DNA of 64,000 nucleotides. It comes from Actinocatenispora sp963805605. GTDB lineage: Bacteria; Actinomycetota; Actinomycetes; Mycobacteriales; Micromonosporaceae. Location: NCBI GenBank assembly GCA_963805605.1, contig CAWDUX010000002.1:2728001-2792000 (forward strand), in the 5' to 3' direction. The number at the start of each line of letters is the position of its first letter. Position 1 is the first letter of the stretch. The translations under genes were made by a program, and so were the position numbers. The notes beneath the pieces are model-generated. The model ran no database searches and was not told the origin of the DNA. It was given only the letters and a program-made list of their open reading frames with translations. Shown piece after piece: positions 1-7,455 of the stretch.

Positions 1-486
1 CACGAAGTCGCGGGCCTGTGCCGGTTCGGTACGCGCCCCGGGCGCGTGCGCGCCATCCTTCCCGCCGACCTCACCCAGTTCGCTCTCCAGCCACAGTCCG
101 TGCCGGTGGCAGAACTCGGCGGCCTGGCGGGTGGCGAGCAGGTTCTCCGCGTACGGCAGGGTCGAACCGTCGTACATCACCGAACCGAACCGGTGCCCGA
201 CCGCCTGGCGTACCAGGTCCATCCGTTCCACGTGGTCCAGGTGCAGTGCAGTGTCCACTGTTGAGGATTCGGCCACGGCGGCGGCGGCCGCCGCGATCGG
301 CCCGAGCCGGCCGCCGTGGAACTTCACCGCGTTCTGGCTGATCTGCAGGATCACCGGCAGCCCGGCCCGTTCGGCGCCGGTCACGATCGCCTCGGCATGT
401 TCGACGGTGATGACATTGAACGCGGCCACGCCGCGGCCGGCGGTGCCGGCGTCGGCGACGAGCTGTCCGGTCGGTACGAGTGGCAT
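1..486 (-). CDS. Class II ketose-bisphosphate aldolase (tagatose/fructose type), 3' end off the window
   Basis: The visible N-terminal 162 residues belong to the zinc-dependent class II aldolase family (FbaA/GatY/KbaY), which splits fructose-1,6- or tagatose-1,6-bisphosphate into dihydroxyacetone phosphate and glyceraldehyde-3-phosphate. Seen: AFNVITVEHAEAI near the start, the LHLDH metal/catalytic segment near residue 83, SVMYDGS near 107 and ESELGEVGG near 138, all in the family order. The frame is open to the left edge, so the C-terminus is outside the window. It is the last visible gene of a minus-strand operon, 27 bases after the PfkB kinase. Next to a PfkB kinase and an AgaS-like SIS protein, tagatose-1,6-bisphosphate is the likelier substrate; that is inference, and fructose bisphosphate is not excluded. 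Confidence 0.87.
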   Translation of the reverse strand, partial: MPLVPTGQLVADAGTAGRGVAAFNVITVEHAEAIVTGAERAGLPVILQISQNAVKFHGGRLGPIAAAAAAVAESSTVDTALHLDHVERMDLVRQAVGHRFGSVMYDGSTLPYAENLLATRQAAEFCHRHGLWLESELGEVGGKDGAHAPGARTEPAQARDFV

Positions 487-513
487 GGCGGCGCTCCCCG
501 GGGTGCGGACGGA

Positions 514-1437
514 TCAGACGGTCTCGACGACGGCGATCTGCCGGAACCGGTCGTAGCTCGACCCGTCGACGGTGCCGGCCAGCGGGGCCGCCGCCGCCGC
601 GGCGGACAGCGACACCGTGTCGGCCAGGATCGCCGGCCAGCGGTCCTGCCGGGACAGCCCGCGGGCCAGCGCGGCGACCGCGGCGTCTCCTGCGCCGGTC
701 GGGTTACCGGACACGGCCTCCGGCGGAGCGACCCGGTACATGCCATCCACAGTGGAGGCGAGCAGCCCCCTTGCGCCCCGGGACACCACCACCGCGCCGG
801 CGCCCGCGTCGCGCAGCAGGTCGGCCGCGTCCAGGACCCCGCCGATCGTGCTGAGCTCGCTCTGCGTCACCGCGGCCAGTTCCGCCAGGTTGGGTTTGAC
901 CACGTCCGGTCCGGCGGCCAGGCCGGCCCACAACGCCGGGCCGTCGGTGTCCAGAACGGTCGGTACGGACAGCTCCCGGGCCACCGTGACCAGTTGCGCG
1001 TACGCGTCGTCCGGCAGCCCGCCGGGCAGACTGCCGGACAGCACCACCACCCGCGCCACCTTCGCCAGCCCGCGGTAGCGGTGCAGGAAGGTCTCCCATT
1101 CGGCCGCGGTGACCTGCGGTCCGGCCTCCCAGAATCCGGTCGCGTCGGTGTCGTCGGCGACGACCAGGGTCCGGCGCGAGTCGCCGGCGATCGGTACGAA
1201 ACCGTCCGGGATGCCCGCCTCGGCCAGCCCGAGCCGGATCTGCGCGCCGGTCGTTCCCCCGCACAGGCCGGTGGCCAGGGCCGGTTCGCGCAACTGGGTG
1301 AGTACGGCGGCCACGTTGACACCCTTGCCGCCCGGCCGGTACGCGACCTGACCCACCCGGTGCGTGTGATGTGGCCGCAGCTCGTCGATCCGGTACGTGA
1401 CGTCCAGCGCGGCGTTCAGCGTGACGGTGAGGATCAT
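514..1437 (-). CDS. PfkB-family hexose-phosphate kinase (1-phosphofructokinase/tagatose-6-phosphate kinase type)
   Basis: PfkB kinase of the LacC/FruK branch, about 307 residues, the usual family length. Seen: the N-terminal MILTVTLNAALDVTY, the YRPGGKGVNVA substrate-binding segment near residue 40, and the C-terminal GNPTGAGDA signature near 250 with the catalytic Asp. I chose the ATG at 1437 because it overlaps the nagA stop by four bases (ATGA); a GTG two codons upstream is possible. The family phosphorylates fructose-1-P, fructose-6-P or tagatose-6-P. Placed between a deacetylase/isomerase set and a class II aldolase, tagatose-6-phosphate kinase is the best guess, by analogy with GalNAc operons; sequence alone does not settle the substrate. 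Confidence 0.87.
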   Translation of the reverse strand: MILTVTLNAALDVTYRIDELRPHHTHRVGQVAYRPGGKGVNVAAVLTQLREPALATGLCGGTTGAQIRLGLAEAGIPDGFVPIAGDSRRTLVVADDTDATGFWEAGPQVTAAEWETFLHRYRGLAKVARVVVLSGSLPGGLPDDAYAQLVTVARELSVPTVLDTDGPALWAGLAAGPDVVKPNLAELAAVTQSELSTIGGVLDAADLLRDAGAGAVVVSRGARGLLASTVDGMYRVAPPEAVSGNPTGAGDAAVAALARGLSRQDRWPAILADTVSLSAAAAAAPLAGTVDGSSYDRFRQIAVVETV

Positions 1438-2567
1438 CGCCACACCCCTCCCATCATGACCCGCTGCACCGCGAGTTCATCGTCGAGTACCACCAGGTCG
1501 GCCCGGGTGCCGACGCTCAGCGCGCCCCGGTCGGTGAGCCCCACGGTACGGGCCGGTGTGGTGGCGGCCATCCGGGCCACGTCGACCAGGTCGAGGCCGG
1601 CGCCGACGGCACGGCGTACCGCGGCGTCCATGGTCAGCGTGCTGCCGGCGATGGAGCCACCCTCGGCGAGCCGGGCCACCCCGTCGGTGACCGTGACGGC
1701 CTGACCGCCGAGTTCGTAGTCGCCGTCGGACATCCCGGCGGCGGCCATCGCGTCGGTGATCAGCGCCGCCCGGTCCGGCCCGGTGACCGAGGCGGCGAAG
1801 GCCAGCGTGCCGTCGTGCAGGTGGTGCCCGTCGGCGATGAACTCGCAGGTCACCGGCGGGTTGTTGAGCAACGCGAAGACCGGCCCGGGGTCCCGGTGGT
1901 GCGGTGGTCGCATGCCGTTGAACACGTGCGTACCGGCAGTCGCGCCGGCCTCGACCGCGGCGAGCACCTGCTCGTACGATGCGTCGGTGTGCCCGACCGC
2001 GACGGTGATGCCGCGGCCCACCAGGTACCGGATGGCGTCCAGCGCACCGTCGAGTTCGGGCGCGATGGTGACCATCCGTACCCCGCCGATGTCCAGCAGG
2101 GTCGCCAGTTCGGTCAGGTCCGGGTCGCGCAGGTGCGCCGGGTTCTGCGCGCCGCACCGGGCGTGCGACAGGTACGGGCCCTCGTAGTGCAGCCCGGCGA
2201 TCGTGCCGTCGGCGATCAACGGCTGGTACGCCCGCGTCGCGGTCACCATCAGCTCGGGTGCCGAGGTGACCAGGCTGGCCAGCAACGTGGTGCTGCCGTG
2301 CGCCCGGTGGAACGCGGCGACCTGCCTGGCCTGCCCCGGATCGCCGGTGGTGAAGGTGGCGCCGCCGCCGCCGTGCGTGTGGATGTCCACGAACCCGGGC
2401 AGTACGATGCGCCCGGCCAGGTCCAGTTCCTCGGCGTCGGGTGGCGCGGCACCCGGCGGGACGGCGCCCTCCCCGAGTGCGCCGATCCGCCCGTCGGTGA
2501 CCACCAGGTGCGCGTCCGGTAGTACCGCGTCGGGGGTGACCAGCCGGGCGTGCCGCAGCACCGTCAT
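1434..2567 (-). CDS. nagA: N-acetylglucosamine/galactosamine-6-phosphate deacetylase
   Basis: Amidohydrolase of the NagA family, 377 residues, full length. It removes the acetyl group from N-acetylhexosamine-6-phosphate in the cytosol. Seen: the metal motif HTHGGGG near residue 63, HYEGPYL near 130 carrying the metal-binding Glu, VGHTDAS near 190, HVFNGM near 210 and the catalytic Asp in LITDAMAAAG near 268. Its ATG overlaps the stop of the ROK gene and its stop overlaps the PfkB start, four bases each, so the three are translationally coupled. With a tagatose-type kinase and aldolase beside it, it may act as AgaA on GalNAc-6-P; GlcNAc-6-P is equally allowed by the family. Confidence 0.93.
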   Translation of the reverse strand: MTVLRHARLVTPDAVLPDAHLVVTDGRIGALGEGAVPPGAAPPDAEELDLAGRIVLPGFVDIHTHGGGGATFTTGDPGQARQVAAFHRAHGSTTLLASLVTSAPELMVTATRAYQPLIADGTIAGLHYEGPYLSHARCGAQNPAHLRDPDLTELATLLDIGGVRMVTIAPELDGALDAIRYLVGRGITVAVGHTDASYEQVLAAVEAGATAGTHVFNGMRPPHHRDPGPVFALLNNPPVTCEFIADGHHLHDGTLAFAASVTGPDRAALITDAMAAAGMSDGDYELGGQAVTVTDGVARLAEGGSIAGSTLTMDAAVRRAVGAGLDLVDVARMAATTPARTVGLTDRGALSVGTRADLVVLDDELAVQRVMMGGVWR

Positions 2568-3529
2568 CGTGGCTCCTTAGGGGTGACAGAGTCGAGGGCC
2601 AGCAGCGCGGCGCCGATGCAGCCGGCCTCGTCCCCGAGCGCCGCGGGTACCAGGCGCGGCACGGTCTGGAAGGCGATCCGCTCGTCGAGTGCCGGTCGCA
2701 GCGGCGCCAGCAGCGCCTCACCGGACTCGGCGAGACCGCCACCGAGCACGATGACCTCGGGGTCCAGCATCCGGCAGGCGGCGACCAGCCCGTCGGCCAG
2801 TACCTCGACGGTCTCGCGCCAGACCGCCGCGGCCCGCGCCTCGCCGGCGACCGCACGCGCGGCCACCTCGGCCGCGGCGATCTGTCCGCCGCCGGCCTCG
2901 GCGTACCGGCGGGCCACCGAGGCGGCGGAGGTGAGCGACTCCAGGCAGCCGTACCGGCCGCAGCCGCACAACGGGCCGTCGTGGCGTACCTGGACGTGAC
3001 CGAGCTCGCTGGGCGCGCCGTGCGCACCGGAGTAGGTCCGGCCGCGCAGGACGTGCCCGGCCGCGATGCCGGTACCGATGGCCACGAACAGCACGTTGTC
3101 GCTGCCCGCGCCGGCGCCGAGGCGGGCCTCGGCGACCGCACCGGCCCGTACGTCGTGCCCGAGCGCGGTGGCCAGCCCGGTACGGCGGCTGATCAGATCA
3201 CCGAACGGTACGTCCCGCCAGTCGATGTTGCTGGAGTAGACGGCGACGCCGGCGGCCTCATCGACCACCCCGGGCACCACGATGCCGACCGCTCGCGGGG
3301 TGTGGCCGTGTTCCCGGGCAGAGCCGACCAGCCCGGCGGCCACCTCGACGATGGTGTCCACCACGGTGTCCGGGCCGCGTTCGCGTCCGGTGGGGTGCCG
3401 TTCGGTGTGCAGTACGGTGCCGGCCGGTTCGACGAGCGCGCACTTGAGCGTCGTACCGCCGACGTCGATGGCCACCGCGACCTCGTGCCCGTCGCCGGCG
3501 GGGGCGCTGTCCGGGTTGGGGGTGTGCAT
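2564..3529 (-). CDS. ROK-family sugar kinase (N-acetylhexosamine kinase candidate)
   Basis: ROK-family kinase of 321 residues with no HTH, so an enzyme and not a repressor. Seen: the phosphate-binding DVGGTTLK near residue 21, the GTGIAAG segment near 155, the ROK motif ELGHVQVRHDG followed by the zinc-ligand cluster CGCGRYGCLE near 190. Such proteins phosphorylate glucose, GlcNAc, GalNAc or ManNAc. The ATG at 3529 follows the SIS gene by five bases and gives a normal N-terminus; the open frame extends far upstream but that part is antisense to the SIS gene and is not coding. In this operon it would supply the 6-phosphate used by the deacetylase. Confidence 0.9.
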   Translation of the reverse strand: MHTPNPDSAPAGDGHEVAVAIDVGGTTLKCALVEPAGTVLHTERHPTGRERGPDTVVDTIVEVAAGLVGSAREHGHTPRAVGIVVPGVVDEAAGVAVYSSNIDWRDVPFGDLISRRTGLATALGHDVRAGAVAEARLGAGAGSDNVLFVAIGTGIAAGHVLRGRTYSGAHGAPSELGHVQVRHDGPLCGCGRYGCLESLTSAASVARRYAEAGGGQIAAAEVAARAVAGEARAAAVWRETVEVLADGLVAACRMLDPEVIVLGGGLAESGEALLAPLRPALDERIAFQTVPRLVPAALGDEAGCIGAALLALDSVTPKEPR

Positions 3530-3534
3530 GCCGG

Positions 3535-4434
3535 TCAGCCGAGGACGACCGAGCGGGTCAGGTGGCGGGGGCGGTCGGGGTCGAGGCCCCGGTGGGCGGC
3601 CATGGCGACGGCGAAGCGTTGGGCGCGGACCAGGTCGGCCATCGGGTCCAGCTCGCTGGTGACGAACTGTCCGCCGGTGGCGGCGACGTCGGCGGCGAGG
3701 CCCTCGGGTGGCGTACCGAACATCCAGGCGGCCCGGCCTGCCCCGGTGATGGAGATCGGCCCGTGCCGGTACTCCATCGCCGGGTACGACTCGGTCCAGA
3801 AGGTCGCCGCTTCCCGGCACTTGAGCGCGGCCTCGTTGGCCAGGCCGACGGTCCAGCCCCGGCCCAGGAAGGTGACCTGCTCGGTGCGCTCGACCGGTAG
3901 TGGCAGCGGCGCGTCCACGGCGGTCTGCGCGTCGGCCGCGGCCGCGTCGATGTCGTGTCCGAGGCTGGCCCGCAGCAACGCCAGGGTGCTGGTGGCGAAC
4001 CGGGTCTGTACGACCGAGGTCTCGTCGGCGTAGTCGAGCACGATGGTGTCGCCGGCCAGGGCGACCATCGGCGCGTCCGAGACACCGGTGACCACCAGGC
4101 TGCGTACCCCGGGGTCGAGCGCGCGCAGCAGCTGCAGTACCTCGGTGGTGGTGCCGGACCGGCTGATCGCCAGCACGTGGTCGTAGCGGCGCGCCGCGGG
4201 CAGTTCGGAGGCGGCGTACGCGTCGGTCTCGCCCCGGCCGGCGGCCTCGCGTAGCGCGGCGTACGCCTGGGCCATGAACCAGGATGTGCCGCAGCCGACC
4301 ACGGCGACCCGGGCACCGTCGGCGGGCAGTACGCCGGCCTGTTCGCCGGCGGTGCGGGCGGCGCGGCGCCAGCAGTCGGGTTGGCTGGCGATCTCGGCGA
4401 CGACGGCCGGCGCGTCGTGTGCTTCGTCCGACAT
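3535..4434 (-). CDS. Tandem SIS-domain aminosugar-phosphate isomerase/deaminase (AgaS/NagB-II type)
   Basis: Protein of 299 residues with two SIS domains, related to the isomerase half of GlmS. Seen: VVGCGTSWFMAQ near residue 45, the phosphate-binding SRSGTTTEV near 95 and the C-terminal-domain signature PAMEYRHGPIS near 215, typical of NagB-II and AgaS. These enzymes deaminate and isomerise glucosamine-6-P or galactosamine-6-P to the ketose-6-P in the cytosol. It is the first gene of the minus-strand operon; no classical NagB is present, so it must be the deaminase step. The kinase and aldolase downstream favour galactosamine-6-P to tagatose-6-P, which is inference. Confidence 0.88.
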   Translation of the reverse strand: MSDEAHDAPAVVAEIASQPDCWRRAARTAGEQAGVLPADGARVAVVGCGTSWFMAQAYAALREAAGRGETDAYAASELPAARRYDHVLAISRSGTTTEVLQLLRALDPGVRSLVVTGVSDAPMVALAGDTIVLDYADETSVVQTRFATSTLALLRASLGHDIDAAAADAQTAVDAPLPLPVERTEQVTFLGRGWTVGLANEAALKCREAATFWTESYPAMEYRHGPISITGAGRAAWMFGTPPEGLAADVAATGGQFVTSELDPMADLVRAQRFAVAMAAHRGLDPDRPRHLTRSVVLG

Positions 4435-4570
4435 GGGGCCTCCAGTAGGTTGGCGGCGAGCTACTGCCCGGCATGCGCTGCGCGTAAGCTTCGCGCATAC
4501 GCCTCGACGTTGAGTCGGGGTTTCGCGCATCATTGTGCACCGCCGTAGTGCTGAGGTGTAGGGAGGTCCC
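4435..4570. promoter_or_regulatory. Divergent promoter/operator region with repeated TTCGCGCAT half-sites
   Basis: The 136 bases between the SIS gene and the DeoR gene carry TTCGCGCAT twice in direct orientation (4490-4498 and 4522-4530, 32 bases apart, about three helical turns) and an inverted ATGCGC at 4473-4478 facing the first copy. Arrays of spaced half-sites are typical of DeoR-family operators, so this is the likely binding region of the adjacent regulator. GGGAGG at 4561-4566 is the DeoR ribosome site and supports the GTG at 4571. Confidence 0.55.
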
Positions 4571-5362
4571 GTGGATCGGTACGCGAGATGGACCGCGCTC
4601 CTGGAGATCCTGGCCGAGACGGGCCGGGTCAGTGTCGAGGACGCGGCCGAACGCCTGGACGTCTCGCAGGCGACCATCCGGCGGGACTTCGACCAGCTGG
4701 CCCAGCAGCAGATGATCACCCGCACCCGGGGTGGTGCGGTGGCCAGTGCGGTCTCCTACGACCTGCCGCTGCGCTACAAGTCGGCCAAGCGGGCGCCGGA
4801 GAAGCAGCGGATCGGCACCGCGGCGGCCGCGCTCGTGACTCCCGGCATGGTCGTCGGCATCAACGGCGGTACGACCACCACCGAGGTGGCGCGGGCCCTG
4901 GCCACCAGGCCGGACCTGGCCGGCGGTACGGCCGGCGACGGCACTTCGCTGACCATCGTGACCAACGCACTGAACATCGCCAACGAGTTGATCGTCCGGC
5001 CACACGTCAAGCTGGTGGTGACCGGCGGGGTGGTGCGGCCACAGTCGTACGAGCTGGTCGGTCCGTTGGCCACCGGCATCCTGCGGGACCTGATGCTCGA
5101 CGTGGCGTTCCTCGGGGTGGACGCGGTGGATGTCGCGCTCGGTGCCGCCGCGCACAATGAGGGTGAGGCGGCGATCAACCAGTTGATGGCGGCCCGTGCC
5201 CGGCGGATCGTGATCGTCGCGGACGCGTCCAAGCTGGGGCAGCACGCGTTCGCCCGAATCTGCCCGATCGACCGGGTGGACACGTTGGTCACCGATTCGT
5301 CCGCGACCAGCGAGCTGACCTCGGGGTTCGCGACCGCGGGTGTCGAGATCATCAGGATATGA
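4571..5362 (+). CDS. DeoR-family transcriptional repressor of the amino-sugar operon
   Basis: DeoR/GlpR-type regulator of 263 residues. Seen: N-terminal winged helix-turn-helix (residues 1-55, with ERLDVSQATIRRDFDQL as recognition region) and a C-terminal sugar-phosphate sensor domain with INGGTTTTEVARAL near 97, VTGG near 155 and the conserved DASKLG near 218. Members repress sugar catabolic operons and are released by a phosphorylated intermediate; AgaR, GatR and LacR are in this family. It starts with GTG behind a GGGAGG site and is divergent from the deacetylase/kinase operon, which it most likely controls along with itself. Confidence 0.92.
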   Translation: MDRYARWTALLEILAETGRVSVEDAAERLDVSQATIRRDFDQLAQQQMITRTRGGAVASAVSYDLPLRYKSAKRAPEKQRIGTAAAALVTPGMVVGINGGTTTTEVARALATRPDLAGGTAGDGTSLTIVTNALNIANELIVRPHVKLVVTGGVVRPQSYELVGPLATGILRDLMLDVAFLGVDAVDVALGAAAHNEGEAAINQLMAARARRIVIVADASKLGQHAFARICPIDRVDTLVTDSSATSELTSGFATAGVEIIRI

Positions 5363-5452
5363 CATGGTTCCGCGTCATCGCTCGGAGTAACGGCTTTCGC
5401 CGCTGACCGTTGACTAGTGCTCGAATCGCTGCAACAATGAGCATGTACACGC

Positions 5453-5495
5453 AGCCCGTACGACGAGGCGGCCCCCTCGTCGTACGGGCTTTTTG
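5453..5495 (+). terminator. Intrinsic terminator after the DeoR gene
   Basis: A perfect 16-bp stem (5453-5468 with 5475-5490, arm beginning AGCCCGTACG) closes a 6-base loop and runs directly into a TTTTT tract. It lies 90 bases after the DeoR stop and 60 before DUF3263, so it ends the DeoR transcript or attenuates reading into DUF3263. Confidence 0.85.
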
Positions 5496-5550
5496 CGTTC
5501 CGGGATCCGGTTCCGGCCACTGTTGTGTGACCCGTGATTCAATGTCGGCG

Positions 5551-5817
5551 ATGGATGAGTCGACCCCGGCCGAGGCTGCCGGCCTTACCCGCCGGGACCT
5601 CGAGATCCTGGCCTTCGAGCGGCAGTGGTGGCGCTACGCCGGCGCCAAGGAGCAGGCCATCCGCGACCTGTTCGGCATCTCGGCCACCCACTACTACCAG
5701 GTCCTCAACGCGCTGCTGGACTCTGCGGCGGCACTTGCCGTGGATCCGATCACGGTCGGTCGGCTCCGTCGCCTACGCGCTGCCCGACAACGCCCGGGGC
5801 GTACCGACCGGCACTGA
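5551..5817 (+). CDS. DUF3263 family protein
   Basis: Small protein of 88 residues matching the actinobacterial DUF3263 family: LTRRDLEILAFERQWW, then YAGAKEQAIRDLFG, then the very conserved ATHYYQVLNALLD and a basic C-terminus (RLRRLRAARQRPGR). The layout looks like a small helix-turn-helix protein and a DNA-binding role is often presumed, but no function is established. I chose ATG 5551 because it fits the usual length; ATG 5542 is in frame and neither has a clear ribosome site. It stands alone between a terminator and the GH3/ABC operon. Confidence 0.85.
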   Translation: MDESTPAEAAGLTRRDLEILAFERQWWRYAGAKEQAIRDLFGISATHYYQVLNALLDSAAALAVDPITVGRLRRLRAARQRPGRTDRH

Positions 5818-5876
5818 TGTCCGGGAGCGTCGGGACCAACCTGGGCGTACCGGAACGGTCCGCGACCAGGTGTGAG

Positions 5877-5922
5877 AAGAAATTTATTTTCTTGTGAGCT
5901 TTGGATGAGGGACAAAGCTTAC
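5877..5922 (+). promoter_or_regulatory. AT-rich double palindrome upstream of the GH3/ABC transporter operon
   Basis: Two adjoining inverted repeats fill this stretch: AAGAAA-N5-TTTCTT at 5877-5893, then GTGAGCTTTG-N9-CAAAGCTTAC at 5894-5922 (one G:T mismatch). The first is strikingly AT-rich against its surroundings. They lie 21-67 bases before the GTG start of the glycosidase, where an operator overlapping the promoter would sit. The binding protein is unknown. Confidence 0.5.
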
Positions 5923-5943
5923 GGCGGATGCGAGGATCGGGGC

Positions 5944-7395
5944 GTGACCAGCACCAGCGGCCCCGAGACCGACCGTTGCCTACTTGTGGGCATGGACGGC
6001 TACTCTCTGTCGCCGTTCCTGCGCGACTGGCTGGCCGACGGCCTCAGCGGGGTCGTACTGTTCGCGCACAACATCGCCGACCGTGACCAACTCGCCGAAC
6101 TGGTCGCCGACATCCGGGCCGCCGGCAGCGACGTACTCGTCGCGCTCGACGAGGAGGGCGGCGACGTCACCCGGCTGCACGCGGCCACCGGCGCCCCGAA
6201 CCCCGGCAACCTGGCACTCGGCGCCGTCGACGACGTCGAACTGACCGGCCGGGTCGCTGCCGGGATCGGTGCCGACCTCGCCGCTCTCGGCGTCAACCTC
6301 AACCTCGCCCCGGTCGCGGACGTCAACACCAACCCGGACAACCCGATCATCGGTACCCGCTCCTTCGGCGCCGACCCGCAGCGGGTCGCCGCACACGTGG
6401 TCGCCTACCTGGCCGGACTGGAGTCCGCCGGGGTGACCGGATGCGTCAAGCACTTCCCCGGCCACGGCGACACCGCACTCGACTCGCACCTGGCGCTGCC
6501 CACGGTGACCGGTGAACTGGAGCCGCACCTGGTGCCGTTCCGGGCCGCCATCGCCGCCGGGGTACGCGCCGTACTCACCGCACACGTCCGCTTCCCCGCC
6601 CTGGACGACGCGCCGGCCACCCTCAGCCGGGCGGTACTGACCGGGCTGCTGCGCGAAGAACTGGGCTTCACCGGCGCGGTGATCACCGACTCGATGACCA
6701 TGTCGGCCATCGCCGACGGGATCGGCGTGGCCGCCGGCGCCGAACAGGCCCTGCGCGCCGGCGCCGACCTGGTCTGCCTGACCGGCGACGAGACGCTGCA
6801 ACGCGAGGTACGCGACCGGCTGCGGGACGCGGTGACCGAGGGCCGGTTGCCGGCCGCCCGTGTCGCTCAGGCGGCCGGCCGGGTACGTGCCCTGGCCCAC
6901 CCCGAACCCCCGGAGACCCCGGTGATGCCCGCCGACGATGCCGTACTGGCCGCCGCGGCCCACGCCGCGCTGCGGGTCGACCCGGACGTGGGGCCGCTGA
7001 CCGCCGCCCCGTACGTGCTGGAACTCAGCCCGCCCCGGCGCGGCATCGAATTGACAGCCGGCAGCCTGTTGGCGATGCTGACGGCAAGAAACCCGCAGGT
7101 CAGCGGCACCCGCCTGGCCGCGGACCCGGATGGGGGCGGCGGACTCGACCCGACCCTGACCGACGCGCTCGCCGACGCCCGGGACCGGCCGCTGATCGTG
7201 GTGGTCCGGGACGCGCACCTCGCCTCAGACCAGCGCGTCCGGCTGGCCGAGACGCTGGCCCTGCGGCCCGACGCCGTCGTGGTCGGTATCGGTACCTGCG
7301 CCGACGCCGACCTGGCGCCCGGCCGGTACCTGGGCACCCGGGGTGGCGCCCGGGTCAGCCTGACCGCCGCAGCCGACCTGCTGGTCGGTGCCTGA
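5944..7395 (+). CDS. nagZ: Glycoside hydrolase family 3, NagZ-type beta-N-acetylhexosaminidase
   Basis: GH3 enzyme of 483 residues with the NagZ hallmark KHFPGHGDTALDSH (Lys at about 169, His/Asp dyad following) and the nucleophile Asp at about 249 in VITDSMTMSA; LDEEGGDVTRL and VNTNPDNPIIGTRSFG are also typical. NagZ enzymes release terminal beta-linked GlcNAc from peptidoglycan or chitin fragments. The first 330 residues form the barrel; the rest is a C-terminal domain absent from minimal Gram-negative NagZ. There is no signal peptide, so it should act inside the cell. I chose GTG 5944; upstream ATG/GTG codons would place it in the AT-rich operator. It is the first gene before an ABC importer, suggesting that imported oligosaccharides are its substrate. 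Confidence 0.88.
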   Translation: MTSTSGPETDRCLLVGMDGYSLSPFLRDWLADGLSGVVLFAHNIADRDQLAELVADIRAAGSDVLVALDEEGGDVTRLHAATGAPNPGNLALGAVDDVELTGRVAAGIGADLAALGVNLNLAPVADVNTNPDNPIIGTRSFGADPQRVAAHVVAYLAGLESAGVTGCVKHFPGHGDTALDSHLALPTVTGELEPHLVPFRAAIAAGVRAVLTAHVRFPALDDAPATLSRAVLTGLLREELGFTGAVITDSMTMSAIADGIGVAAGAEQALRAGADLVCLTGDETLQREVRDRLRDAVTEGRLPAARVAQAAGRVRALAHPEPPETPVMPADDAVLAAAAHAALRVDPDVGPLTAAPYVLELSPPRRGIELTAGSLLAMLTARNPQVSGTRLAADPDGGGGLDPTLTDALADARDRPLIVVVRDAHLASDQRVRLAETLALRPDAVVVGIGTCADADLAPGRYLGTRGGARVSLTAAADLLVGA

Positions 7396-7455
7396 ACCGG
7401 ACCATCAGACCAACCGATTCTGACCGCATCACCCCTGCCCCCTGTGGAGAAGAAG

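Noticed and set aside
316..1704. Long plus-strand open frame (462 codons) over the aldolase, PfkB and nagA genes
   Set aside because: It is antisense to well-matched genes and its translation is Gly/Arg/Pro-rich without family motifs, as expected in high-GC DNA.
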